Assembly: GCA_002299555.1 (NCBI GenBank) | Contig: DBOL01000062.1 | Coordinates: forward strand, 1-12,343 | Reading direction: 5' to 3' | DNA: 12,343 nucleotides | From: Candidatus Aminicenantes bacterium UBA647 | Lineage (GTDB): Bacteria; Acidobacteriota; Aminicenantia; UBA2199 | In this document: positions 1 to 7,034 of the stretch, piece by piece | How positions within the stretch are numbered: the first letter of the stretch is position 1 | Layout of the letters: the number at the start of each line of letters is the position of its first letter | The notes under the pieces: model-generated | The model's input: the letters and a program-made list of their open reading frames with translations, nothing else | What the model was told of the DNA's origin: nothing | Database searches by the model: none | Program-made: the position numbers and the translations under genes

Positions 1-1229
1 TCTTTGCCTCTTTTGTTAAGCCAGGCAAAAAAGGCCACTATCACAGGAGTAAGGAACACCACAAAGATTGGATTAAATGATTGGAACAACTCGGGAGATA
101 TTGGATTTGAGTCACCGAATGTTCCATACCTCCACCATAGAACGATTGCCGCAATTATCATGGCCATTGCCCCTGTCGCTTTTGTTTTCGGAAGTGATGA
201 TTTTTTTACAACAAATACTAATCCGATTATTATCGCAATAATTGAGAGAAAAGCCGGCAGGTCAAAGAAGATCTTTGTAAAAGGTGTAACAGTATCAGCT
301 GTATAATCTCTGGCAAACCATGTCAGGGTAAGTCCATTCTGATGAAAAGCCATCCAGAAAAATATAACAACAGAGAAAACAAGTATCAGAGCAACAATCC
401 TCTCCTTTGTCTGTTTCGGTGTAGGTTCCACAACTTTCTTACCGTTTTCCACTTTTTTTGAATGGAGATAATCGGCATGTTTATAATATTTTTTATAAAA
501 TTTAAAGATCAGCAGGGAAATTACTATACTGCATGCTGCAAGTGCAAAAGCCGCATTATAACCCTGGCTCAGGGAATTAATATATTTTTCCCCGAAATCG
601 GTAATATTTGTATATGCATTACCCATCTGATCCCTGGCAATTGCTTCAAGTTCAGCAATATTTTCCAGTTTTCCCTTATAAAACTGATGTATCATACCGG
701 GAACACTTGCCACATATGTGAAGCCGTCTTTACGGAGAAGCCAGTCTCTTAAAAAGGTTGCGGCATATGGAGCAAAAAATGCTCCGATATTTATTCCCAT
801 ATAGAAAATATTGAAAGCAGCATCATGAAGTTTCTTATATCCCTGCTCTTCATATAAATTACCAAGAATTACTGCAAGATTTCCTTTAAAGAAACCTGTA
901 CCTAATGCAATAACAAATAGTGCGAAATAGATGAATAGCAGTGAATTGGTGGGAATTCCCATAAGAGCATAACCAATTATCATGAAGACTATGCCAACTG
1001 TAATTGTTTTCCCGTATCCAATCTTATCCGCAAGGATACCTCCGAAAAGCGGAAGGAAATAAATAGCAAAAAGAAAAGCAGACCATAGATTTCCGACACT
1101 CTCAGGTGACATGCCGAACTTGGCCTGGAAAAACAGAGCAAAGATCGGTATCATTGTATAGTATCCGAACCTTTCCCCCATATTAGCAAAAAACAATACG
1201 ATTAGTCCTTTTGGGTGATTTTTAAACAT
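1..1229 (-). CDS. POT/PTR2-family peptide transporter (partial, 3' end outside the window)
   Basis: A major-facilitator-type inner-membrane protein that imports di- or tripeptides, normally coupled to protons. The reverse strand is open from ATG (1229-1227) to the window edge, 409 codons; the family is usually about 450-550 residues, so the last helices are missing. AAGGAG lies 5 nt upstream of the ATG. Visible POT marks are the helix-1 segment FANMGERFGYY (residues 14-24), the segment GTGFFKGNLAVILGN, then HDAAFNIFYMGINIGAFFAPY in two-step continuation, and FNPIFVVF near the cut end. Many hydrophobic helices are separated by a charged loop (KKVENGKKVVEPTPKQTKER) that probably marks the linker between the two six-helix halves. 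The first Glu of the usual ExxER motif is Asn16 here. It is divergently transcribed from the glutamine synthetase gene. Family assignment is secure; the substrate is inferred. Confidence 0.9.
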   Translation of the reverse strand, partial: MFKNHPKGLIVLFFANMGERFGYYTMIPIFALFFQAKFGMSPESVGNLWSAFLFAIYFLPLFGGILADKIGYGKTITVGIVFMIIGYALMGIPTNSLLFIYFALFVIALGTGFFKGNLAVILGNLYEEQGYKKLHDAAFNIFYMGINIGAFFAPYAATFLRDWLLRKDGFTYVASVPGMIHQFYKGKLENIAELEAIARDQMGNAYTNITDFGEKYINSLSQGYNAAFALAACSIVISLLIFKFYKKYYKHADYLHSKKVENGKKVVEPTPKQTKERIVALILVFSVVIFFWMAFHQNGLTLTWFARDYTADTVTPFTKIFFDLPAFLSIIAIIIGLVFVVKKSSLPKTKATGAMAMIIAAIVLWWRYGTFGDSNPISPELFQSFNPIFVVFLTPVIVAFFAWLNKRGK

Positions 1230-1272
1230 AATTTCTCCTTTTTAGTTTACTGAGTCTTAATTTGAATATCAT

Positions 1273-1301
1273 ATTCTATATAAACTCTGTTTTTATGTAA
1301 A
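1273..1301 (-). promoter_or_regulatory. Predicted sigma70-type promoter for the peptide transporter
   Basis: On the minus strand, a -35 box TTTACA (1301-1296) is separated by 17 bp from a -10 box TAGAAT (1278-1273). This would start transcription near 1266 and give a leader of about 37 nt containing the AAGGAG site. Pattern match only. Confidence 0.5.
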
Positions 1302-1318
1302 GCATTTTAATTTCAATC

Positions 1319-1347
1319 TTGAATTTCCCGGACTTATATAATATTAT
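1319..1347 (+). promoter_or_regulatory. Predicted promoter for the glutamine synthetase gene
   Basis: TTGAAT (1319-1324) and TATTAT (1342-1347) are 17 bp apart, giving a start near 1354 and a leader of roughly 43 nt. The AT-rich stretch 1335-1351 contains overlapping alternative -10 boxes (including TATAAT), so the exact box is uncertain. No clear regulator site was seen in 1230-1396. Confidence 0.4.
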
Positions 1348-1396
1348 AAAATACTTCAAATTAAAATTTCTTTATTTATAAGTAAGGAGAACTATT

Positions 1397-2878
1397 ATGG
1401 ACAAACATATCGATTTAAACCCGAACAAGATAGTAAGCTTTCTGAATAAACCATCTGAGGATTTCACCAAGACTGATATCATTGAGTATATCGAGAAAAA
1501 TGATATAAAAATGTTAAATTTTCGTTATCTCGGAGGAGATGGACGATTGAAAACTTTGAATTTTGTTATAAATAGTCATGAACACCTCAATTCATTACTC
1601 TCAAATGGAGAGAGAGTCGATGGATCAAGTCTCTTTTCTTATATAGATCCCAGTTCCAGTGATCTTTATGTTATTCCCAAGTTCAAGACTGCATTCCTTA
1701 ATCCCTTCACGGATATACCAACAATTGATATTCTTTGTGCATATTTCAAATCTGATGGTACTCCTCTGGAAAGTGCCCCTGAGAATATTCTTAAGAATGC
1801 TCATGACCTTCTAAAGAAAAAAACCGGTTACACATTTGAAGCGCTCGGAGAACTTGAATATTATCTCCTCTCAGAGATAGATTCTATTTACCCTATCATT
1901 GAGCAGAAAGGTTATCATGAATCGCATCCTTTTTCTAAATGGGGATCGATCAGAAGGGAAGCAATGAAAACGATCAGTGAAATTGGGGGGAAAATTAAAT
2001 ATGGCCATGCAGAAGTTGGAAATATCATTCATGAAGATCTCGAAATGGTTCAGCATGAGATCGAGTTCCTCCCCTGCTCTGTTGAAGATGCTGCGGATCA
2101 GCTTGTCCTTGCCAAATGGGCAGTTCGGGAAATTGCATACAAATATGAGATGGAAGTCAGTTTCGCCCCAAAGATAATAGTCGGCCATGCCGGTAGTGGT
2201 CTTCACATACATTGCAGGCTTGTTAAGGACAATGAAAATGCCATGGTTGAAAACGATAAGCTCAGTTCTGTTGCAAAAAAACTGATTGCAGGTTTCCTGA
2301 AACTCTCACCATCTTTAACTGCATTCGGGAATACCGTCCCGACTTCTTTCCTGAGACTTGTCCCTCACCAGGAGGCTCCGACAAGCATATGCTGGGGTGA
2401 TAAAAACAGATCAGTTCTGGTAAGAGTACCACTGGGCTGGCTTGGAGTTTCAGATATGGTTAAAATTGCAAACCCTAAAGAACCTGTAAATAACCATACA
2501 GTAAATAATCAGACCGTAGAACTCAGGAATCCGGACGGCAGCGCAAATGTACATTTATTACTTGCTGGAATGACTGTTGCAGCGATCTATGGCCTTGAAC
2601 ATCCTGAGTCATTGAAAATAGCAGAAAAACTTTATATCACGGATGACGCTTCTTCGAGAAAGAACCTTGACCAGCTTCCGTCCTCATGCAGTGAAGCTGC
2701 TGATAGTCTCGACAGAGACAGGCATTTCTATGAAAAGGATGGGATATTCCCTCCAAAAACGATCAGCGGTATTATAAGGGAATTGAAGAATTACAATGAT
2801 AAGGATCTCAGTGAGAAATTATTCGGTAATGCAGATGCTCTAAAAGACCTCATTCAGGAATTCCTCCATTGCGGATAG
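1397..2878 (+). CDS. Glutamine synthetase family protein (GSI-like, variant)
   Basis: Expected to make glutamine from glutamate, ammonia and ATP in the cytoplasm. It has 493 residues; ATG follows AAGGAG (1384-1389) by 7 nt. After an N-terminal extension and a beta-grasp domain, the GS active-site residues can be placed against Salmonella GS: VDGSS (74-78, Asp50), GELEYY (Glu152/Glu154 = Glu129/131), HAEVG Glu206 (Glu212), QHEIEF Glu221 (Glu220), GSGLHIH His270 (His269), RLVPHQEAP Arg320/Glu326 (Arg321/Glu327), NRSVLVRVP Arg338/Arg343 (Arg339/344), and VELRNPDGSAN Glu376/Arg378 (Glu357/Arg359). Oddities: about 7 extra residues between the two metal-ligand glutamates (206 and 221), about 20 extra between Arg343 and Glu376, and NLDQLP (423-428) where adenylylated enzymes have NLYDLP, so Tyr397 is Asp425. 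All core catalytic residues are present, so an active ligase is likely; a related substrate (for example a gamma-glutamyl-amine ligase) cannot be excluded. Confidence 0.85.
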   Translation: MDKHIDLNPNKIVSFLNKPSEDFTKTDIIEYIEKNDIKMLNFRYLGGDGRLKTLNFVINSHEHLNSLLSNGERVDGSSLFSYIDPSSSDLYVIPKFKTAFLNPFTDIPTIDILCAYFKSDGTPLESAPENILKNAHDLLKKKTGYTFEALGELEYYLLSEIDSIYPIIEQKGYHESHPFSKWGSIRREAMKTISEIGGKIKYGHAEVGNIIHEDLEMVQHEIEFLPCSVEDAADQLVLAKWAVREIAYKYEMEVSFAPKIIVGHAGSGLHIHCRLVKDNENAMVENDKLSSVAKKLIAGFLKLSPSLTAFGNTVPTSFLRLVPHQEAPTSICWGDKNRSVLVRVPLGWLGVSDMVKIANPKEPVNNHTVNNQTVELRNPDGSANVHLLLAGMTVAAIYGLEHPESLKIAEKLYITDDASSRKNLDQLPSSCSEAADSLDRDRHFYEKDGIFPPKTISGIIRELKNYNDKDLSEKLFGNADALKDLIQEFLHCG

Positions 2879-2882
2879 GTTA

Positions 2883-3410
2883 TTAATAATAAGTTACCAG
2901 TTCTTTCAGACTTTTTCTTTCCGGCATTTCCCGTTTTACATATCCATCCGGAAAATAGCCAAGTGGAGTCATTATCAGTGGTATTTCATCAGCTTTCAAT
3001 TCAAGAACCTCTTTTACCACAGCAGGATCAAATGCGATGATCCAACAGGTTGAGATACCTTCTGATTCTGCGGCAAGAATCATATGATCCATCATAATGG
3101 CCGCATCGATCTCAAGAGAATTATATCCATCAAAAGTTCGAACCCATGCATCTTCCCTTCTTCCTGTCAGTACAAATACTGACGGCGCATCACTAAACCA
3201 ACTTTTGGAGTAACAATTATGAAGCTTTCTTAGCATCGACCTCTCTTGTACAACATGAAATTTAACAGGTTGTCTGTTGCTGGCCGTAGGAGCCAGGCGT
3301 CCGGCTTCAAGTATTTTCACAATAGTATTTTCAGGAACTTTTCTCTCTGTATCAAAAGCCCTGATACTTCTTCTATTTTTGATCAACTCATAAAAGCCAT
3401 TTTTATTCAT
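2883..3410 (-). CDS. Nitroreductase family flavoprotein
   Basis: A small FMN-dependent, NAD(P)H-using oxidoreductase; natural substrates of such proteins are usually unknown. It has 175 residues from ATG at 3410-3408. That start is preferred over an in-frame TTG at 3431 because GGGGAG lies 6 nt upstream of it. The N-terminal KNRRSIRAF (11-19) is the FMN-phosphate-binding Arg/Ser motif, APTASNRQPVKFHVV (40-54) is the classic second motif, and GISTCWIIAFD (118-128) followed by LIMTPLGYFPDG (145-156) is the C-terminal FMN-contact region. The length fits the short single-domain subgroup. Its start overlaps the end of the upstream flavoprotein gene by 8 nt, so the two are translationally coupled and probably co-regulated. 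Its stop lies 4 nt from the stop of the convergent glutamine synthetase gene. Confidence 0.88.
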   Translation of the reverse strand: MNKNGFYELIKNRRSIRAFDTERKVPENTIVKILEAGRLAPTASNRQPVKFHVVQERSMLRKLHNCYSKSWFSDAPSVFVLTGRREDAWVRTFDGYNSLEIDAAIMMDHMILAAESEGISTCWIIAFDPAVVKEVLELKADEIPLIMTPLGYFPDGYVKREMPERKSLKELVTYY

Positions 3411-4740
3411 CTTTTTCTCCCCTTTTTTCAATTGATTCCTTCATACTCCTTCCAGCAACCCATCCGGTCGAAAATGCCGCTTGAAGATTGAATCCACCGG
3501 TTTCTCCGTCTATATCCAACACTTCTCCGGCAAAATACAATCCTTGGATTATTTTTGATCCCATTGTTAACGGATCGACCTCTCTTAAGCTTACCCCCCC
3601 GGAAGTAACCAGGGCTTTTGATATCGAAGCGCTCCCCTTTACCGGGATTATCAGTCCTTTTAACAGGTTATTTAATTTTTTCCTTTCATGAGATGTAAAC
3701 TGTCCGGGGTTCTTATTACCATCAATTCCTGTCAGTTCCAAAAATAAATTGATCGCTTTTTCAGGCAATAATGTACGAAGGACATCACCACAACTCTTGT
3801 TCTTTTTATCGCTTGCTTCTCTTAATATTCTGTTGTCCAGTTTCTTATAATCAAGTGCCGGCTTCAGATCAATACTTAAAAAAATTTTCTCCCCATTTCT
3901 TATCTTTTCAATAATATCCCTGCTCATTGATAGAATTACAGGTCCTGCGATCTCATTGTCCCTGAATTCCATCTCACCGAATTGTTCTCCAACTTTTTTA
4001 TCTCCACTGAATACTTTCACTCTGCAATTCCTTATACTTAGTCCGTTAAGCTGCTCCGGGATATCTCCCTTTCCCTTTAGTGGAACCAGTGCCGGAATAA
4101 TTGGTACTATTGTATGCCCCAACCCTTCTGCAAGAATAAAACCGGAACCGTCAGATCCAGTTCCAGGATACGATCTCCCTCCTGCAGCCAGAAGTATTCT
4201 CTCTCCCTTTAAGGTCAGTGTTGTGTCTATTCCATCAGCAGAGCGATCTTTTTCAGACAGTTCCACTTCAAATTTACCTGAGTTGTTAACAATTATATTT
4301 TCAGCTTTATAATTTGTAACTATTTCAATGTTCAAATCTTTTAGTCGATCCAGTAACGAATCTGCAATCGTTTCTGCTTTTCCACTTTTCGGATAATACC
4401 TGCCTCCCCTCTCAAGTTCAAAATCAACTCCCAACTCGTTAAAATAACCTATAAGATCATCATTAAAAAATTTATTAAAGCTCTGCCTCAAAAATCTTCC
4501 ATTTCTTCCAAAATTTTTAATAAATTCCTCTACACCTGCATTATTTGTTATATTGCAACTTCCTTTGCCAGTGATCCTCAATTTCATTGCAGGTTTGAAT
4601 TTTTGTTCTATCACAATAATTCTTACATTCTTAACACTACTCTCAATTGCAGCGATCAGTCCGGCGGGACCCGCACCGACTATGATGATACTATATTCAC
4701 TGTAAAGCGGATCAGGATTTTTCTTCATATTATTTTTCAC
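3403..4740 (-). CDS. BaiN/HI0933-type NAD(P)/FAD-dependent oxidoreductase
   Basis: A cytoplasmic two-dinucleotide-binding flavoprotein of the HI0933/YhiN/BaiN family. BaiN was linked to bile-acid dehydroxylation in Clostridium, but most members have no proven substrate. It has 445 residues if GTG 4740 is used, 441 from ATG 4728. The FAD-binding fold begins IIIVGAGPAGLIAA (18-31, GxGxxG), with acidic Glu45 at the end of the second strand. KLRITGKGSCNITN (53-66) matches the family signature, as do PALVPLKGKG in the middle and GEVLDIDGETGGFNL (405-419) near the C terminus. Neither start has a Shine-Dalgarno site; an extended -10 box 7 nt before the GTG suggests a leaderless message starting there. 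Overlap with the nitroreductase gene indicates a two-gene flavoprotein operon. Family assignment is firm, substrate unknown. Confidence 0.9.
   Translation of the reverse strand: MKNNMKKNPDPLYSEYSIIIVGAGPAGLIAAIESSVKNVRIIVIEQKFKPAMKLRITGKGSCNITNNAGVEEFIKNFGRNGRFLRQSFNKFFNDDLIGYFNELGVDFELERGGRYYPKSGKAETIADSLLDRLKDLNIEIVTNYKAENIIVNNSGKFEVELSEKDRSADGIDTTLTLKGERILLAAGGRSYPGTGSDGSGFILAEGLGHTIVPIIPALVPLKGKGDIPEQLNGLSIRNCRVKVFSGDKKVGEQFGEMEFRDNEIAGPVILSMSRDIIEKIRNGEKIFLSIDLKPALDYKKLDNRILREASDKKNKSCGDVLRTLLPEKAINLFLELTGIDGNKNPGQFTSHERKKLNNLLKGLIIPVKGSASISKALVTSGGVSLREVDPLTMGSKIIQGLYFAGEVLDIDGETGGFNLQAAFSTGWVAGRSMKESIEKRGEKDE
3417..3422 (-). promoter_or_regulatory. Ribosome binding site deciding the nitroreductase start
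   Basis: GGGGAG read on the minus strand, 6 nt before ATG 3410. It sits inside the last codons of the upstream flavoprotein gene and argues for the 175-residue product rather than one starting at TTG 3431. Confidence 0.7.
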
Positions 4741-4746
4741 AATTTT

Positions 4747-4755
4747 ATTATATCA
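4747..4755 (-). promoter_or_regulatory. Extended -10 promoter of the flavoprotein operon
   Basis: On the minus strand TGATATAAT (4755-4747) is a perfect extended -10 element (TGn-TATAAT). No good -35 box is present at the usual distance, as is common with extended -10 promoters. Only 6 nt separate the box from GTG 4740, so the transcript should begin at or within a base or two of that codon. Confidence 0.5.
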
Positions 4756-4810
4756 GATGTCAGGATAAAATTTCTCTGTCTGAGTTTCAAACCTTTTGAA
4801 GCTCATTCTT

Positions 4811-4832
4811 TTCTTGATTATTAGAATCAGAA
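4811..4832. repeat. Imperfect inverted repeat between two divergent promoters
   Basis: TTCT-T-GATT (4811-4819), a 5-nt centre (ATTAG), then AATC-AGAA (4825-4832). Eight base pairs match with one unpaired T at 4815. It lies about 57 nt upstream of the outer edge of one promoter (box at 4747-4755) and 36 nt upstream of the other (4868-4896), so it could be an operator. In AT-rich DNA it may also be chance. Confidence 0.25.
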
Positions 4833-4867
4833 GCAAAATGATCTCATAATTTTGGATACAAATTAAT

Positions 4868-4896
4868 TTGACATAAACCCTGATTTTTATTAAAAT
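4868..4896 (+). promoter_or_regulatory. Consensus-like sigma70 promoter, apparently giving a leaderless mRNA
   Basis: TTGACA (4868-4873, perfect -35), 17-bp spacer, TAAAAT (4891-4896, one mismatch to TATAAT). The expected transcription start is about 4903, which is the A of the ATG of the next gene. No Shine-Dalgarno sequence lies between the -10 box and the ATG. Confidence 0.65.
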
Positions 4897-4902
4897 CCAC
4901 CT

Positions 4903-5487
4903 ATGAATAAAATATCCATGTCTGGCGTTTATGGAGGCGGAAAGACATCACTTCTTACAGAAGTAAAAAAAATCCTCTCTCTTAAGTATAAAATAACCTC
5001 AGTAAACGATATAAACTCAAAAAACCCATTTGATGATGAGATAAGATCAAGTTTTATAAGTCATTTTTTCTTTATGACAACGCAAATAAATGAAGAAAAC
5101 ATTGAATTGCAGAAGAATTATGATCTTCTATTCAGTGACCGTTCCATTCTTGATCATTGGGTGCTATGGAAGTCTTCACTTCAGAATATGGAGATGAATG
5201 AAAAACTGGAAGAGAAGAACGAGCTCCTCAAAAACATCTATAAATTCTGGATTGAGAGTTATGATCTTGCTTTCCTTGTAAGAGTGGATCTTAAAGAATT
5301 TGAGAAAAGGGAACAGAATAGTGAGTTCAGAGTAAGAAATATCGATTATATAAAACAGACAGAGGATCTTTTTATGAAAACCGTTAAGGAAGATAATCTG
5401 AAAGTTATTGAGATATGGAATAACTCAACCATTGATGAGAGTGCTCATAAAGTTATTCAGGCGATCTCGGCTCATGACCTTATCTGA
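4903..5487 (+). CDS. P-loop NTPase, nucleoside/nucleotide kinase-like (AAA_28-type)
   Basis: A 194-residue soluble protein I cannot name precisely. It starts with a beta strand and Walker A loop MSGVYGGGKTSL (6-17; GxxGxGKT with Lys14). FSDRSILDHW (78-87) resembles the DRS/DR motif at the end of strand 3 in deoxynucleoside kinases, thymidylate kinases and NadR-like kinases. FLVRVDLKEFEKRE (124-137) followed by FRVRN (142-146) resembles the Arg-bearing lid of the same fold. It therefore probably phosphorylates a nucleoside, nucleotide or another small molecule; a regulatory ATPase is possible. The first ATG is preferred because starting at Met6 would remove the strand before the P-loop. It has a strong promoter and no Shine-Dalgarno site. 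It precedes the thymidylate synthase gene by 79 nt, which hints at, but does not prove, a link to dTMP metabolism. Confidence 0.6.
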   Translation: MNKISMSGVYGGGKTSLLTEVKKILSLKYKITSVNDINSKNPFDDEIRSSFISHFFFMTTQINEENIELQKNYDLLFSDRSILDHWVLWKSSLQNMEMNEKLEEKNELLKNIYKFWIESYDLAFLVRVDLKEFEKREQNSEFRVRNIDYIKQTEDLFMKTVKEDNLKVIEIWNNSTIDESAHKVIQAISAHDLI

Positions 5488-5566
5488 TATTCGACCTATA
5501 TCTCCTATGCAAATTCAATCTTATAGTATTCATAATTCTCTTTTTTATATATATGATGGAGTATAA

Positions 5567-7024
5567 ATGGATATTAAACTTGCAGGATTCAACATTGAAA
5601 CAGATAGTATGTACAACATCCGGAAAGTTGACAGGAAATTATTAACCCCGGAAATTTTCAGTTCTGCCTATGCCAGGATCAGCCGGAGTAAGAAAAGTGT
5701 TACGGAATTAAGAGAAGATGCAAGAAAAGATGTAGAGAAAGCCCGCAGATCAAATCAAAAAATAATTTTTGATATGGGGCATCATTCTGTTGCCGAACAC
5801 GCTGTATTCAATTTTGATCTCATCGGTATTTCCAGGCTTGCACTTGAGAGTATCGAAAGATTCCGACTTGTTTCCTATACAGAAAAATCCCAGCGATATG
5901 TGACATTGAAAGGCGACTATATAATCCCTGAGGAATTCAATGATCCGAAACTGAAAAATGATTTTATTGAGATCATTGAACTTCAGAATAAAACCTATAA
6001 TTCATTATTCAAACTTTTAAGAGAATATATTTTCAGCAAATTTCCGGATCTGGCAGGTGACAAAACCAACAAAAGTCTACTTGAGGGCTGGGCAAAGGAA
6101 GATGCAAGATATATATTATCACTTGCAACTCTCGGACAGGTCGGAATGACCATTAATGCCCGAAACCTCGAACACCTTTTCAGAAATTTTTCATTGAGTG
6201 AAATAAATGAAGTAAATGAAGCCGGGAAAAAATTATATAATTTAGTAGAAGATGTAGCACCTTCAATAATTCTATTCCCTGAACCATCAGAATTTGAGAA
6301 AGATCTTTATTCAGTCTCTCTTCCTGAAGTTAAAAATAACACTGGTTCAAAACTGACTTCGTATCCTGAAATAATTGAATTTGAAAAAAATGGAGATGAA
6401 AAGATCCTTGCTTCCTTCATCAGCATGAACAATTCTGTAACTTTTTCATCTGCACTTGATTCTGTCCTTGAAATGACCCGGGAGCAGAAGAAGGAAATCT
6501 ACCTGACCTTTTTTAAAAATATGGAATTCTTTGATACACCTCCCAGAAATTTTGAATTTGCTGATATAACATTCCAGGCTCTTATAAGTGCTTCAAATTT
6601 TGCACAACTTAAGAGACATCGGATGGCCTCTTTATTGCAGGGAAATTACAAAATTGAATATGGGAATACGATTCCTGAGAATATTAAACATATTGGTATG
6701 GAAGAGAAATTTATTGACATTGTCAACGAGACGAATTCAGTTTATTTAAAACTTTTTGAAAAATACGGTTCTTCTGCAGATTATATCCTAACCAATTCTC
6801 ATAGAAGGAATGTGATTATGAAAATGAATCTTCGTGAAGCATTCCATTTCATAAGATTACGTAGCGATAAGCATGCACAATGGGATATTAAAAATCTCTC
6901 AGATAAACTTCTTGTCGATATCAGAAAACTTTTTCCGCTTTCTACAATGTTATTGAGTGGTAAAGACGAGTACATTAAAAGATTCGAAAATTTGTATAAT
7001 AAAAAACCAAAATTTAATATTTAA
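5567..7024 (+). CDS. thyX: Double-length FAD-dependent thymidylate synthase (ThyX) family protein
   Basis: ThyX converts dUMP to dTMP with methylenetetrahydrofolate, NADPH and FAD. Ordinary ThyX is about 220-250 residues and acts as a homotetramer; this protein has 485 residues and two ThyX-like halves, an arrangement also known from long ThyX proteins such as chlamydial ones. ATG follows GGAG (5558-5561) by 5 nt. Half 1 (about 25-235) has GHHSVAEH (71-78), RFR (98-100), then SQRY (108-111), EDAR (178-181) and NARNLEHL (197-204). Half 2 (about 275-465) has QLKRHR (347-352), then GNYK (359-362) where S-x-R-Y is expected, and NLREAFHFIRLR with HAQWDI (421-441). Against T. maritima ThyX numbering, half 1 keeps Glu86, Ser88, Arg90, Tyr91 and Arg147; half 2 keeps Gln75, Arg78-His79-Arg80, Arg174 and His178. 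Each lacks what the other has. Family membership is firm; activity is inferred. Confidence 0.85.
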   Translation: MDIKLAGFNIETDSMYNIRKVDRKLLTPEIFSSAYARISRSKKSVTELREDARKDVEKARRSNQKIIFDMGHHSVAEHAVFNFDLIGISRLALESIERFRLVSYTEKSQRYVTLKGDYIIPEEFNDPKLKNDFIEIIELQNKTYNSLFKLLREYIFSKFPDLAGDKTNKSLLEGWAKEDARYILSLATLGQVGMTINARNLEHLFRNFSLSEINEVNEAGKKLYNLVEDVAPSIILFPEPSEFEKDLYSVSLPEVKNNTGSKLTSYPEIIEFEKNGDEKILASFISMNNSVTFSSALDSVLEMTREQKKEIYLTFFKNMEFFDTPPRNFEFADITFQALISASNFAQLKRHRMASLLQGNYKIEYGNTIPENIKHIGMEEKFIDIVNETNSVYLKLFEKYGSSADYILTNSHRRNVIMKMNLREAFHFIRLRSDKHAQWDIKNLSDKLLVDIRKLFPLSTMLLSGKDEYIKRFENLYNKKPKFNI

Positions 7025-7028
7025 GGAG
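7023..7028 (+). promoter_or_regulatory. Ribosome binding site deciding the glutamate dehydrogenase start
   Basis: AAGGAG overlaps the TAA stop of the ThyX gene (7022-7024) and lies 6 nt before ATG 7035. This supports the 428-residue product over an in-frame upstream start inside thyX and implies co-translation of the two genes. Confidence 0.8.
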
Positions 7029-7034
7029 TTTTCT

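Noticed and set aside
462..752. Cys-rich short open frame on the plus strand opposite the peptide transporter
   Set aside because: It is the complement of conserved transporter sequence and shows no independent coding signs.
2870..2902. Possible terminator hairpin between the convergent glutamine synthetase and nitroreductase stops
   Set aside because: The palindrome is AT-only, imperfect and has no T-run; it lies mostly inside coding sequence.
3411..3431. TTG start at 3431 for the nitroreductase
   Set aside because: The sequence between it and ATG 3410 is the GGGGAG ribosome site itself; the added residues (KKGEKK) are not family-like.
6957..7034. In-frame upstream start extending glutamate dehydrogenase by 26 residues into thyX
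   Set aside because: It would overlap the ThyX coding region by 68 nt and has no ribosome site, whereas ATG 7035 has AAGGAG 6 nt upstream and gives the usual family length.
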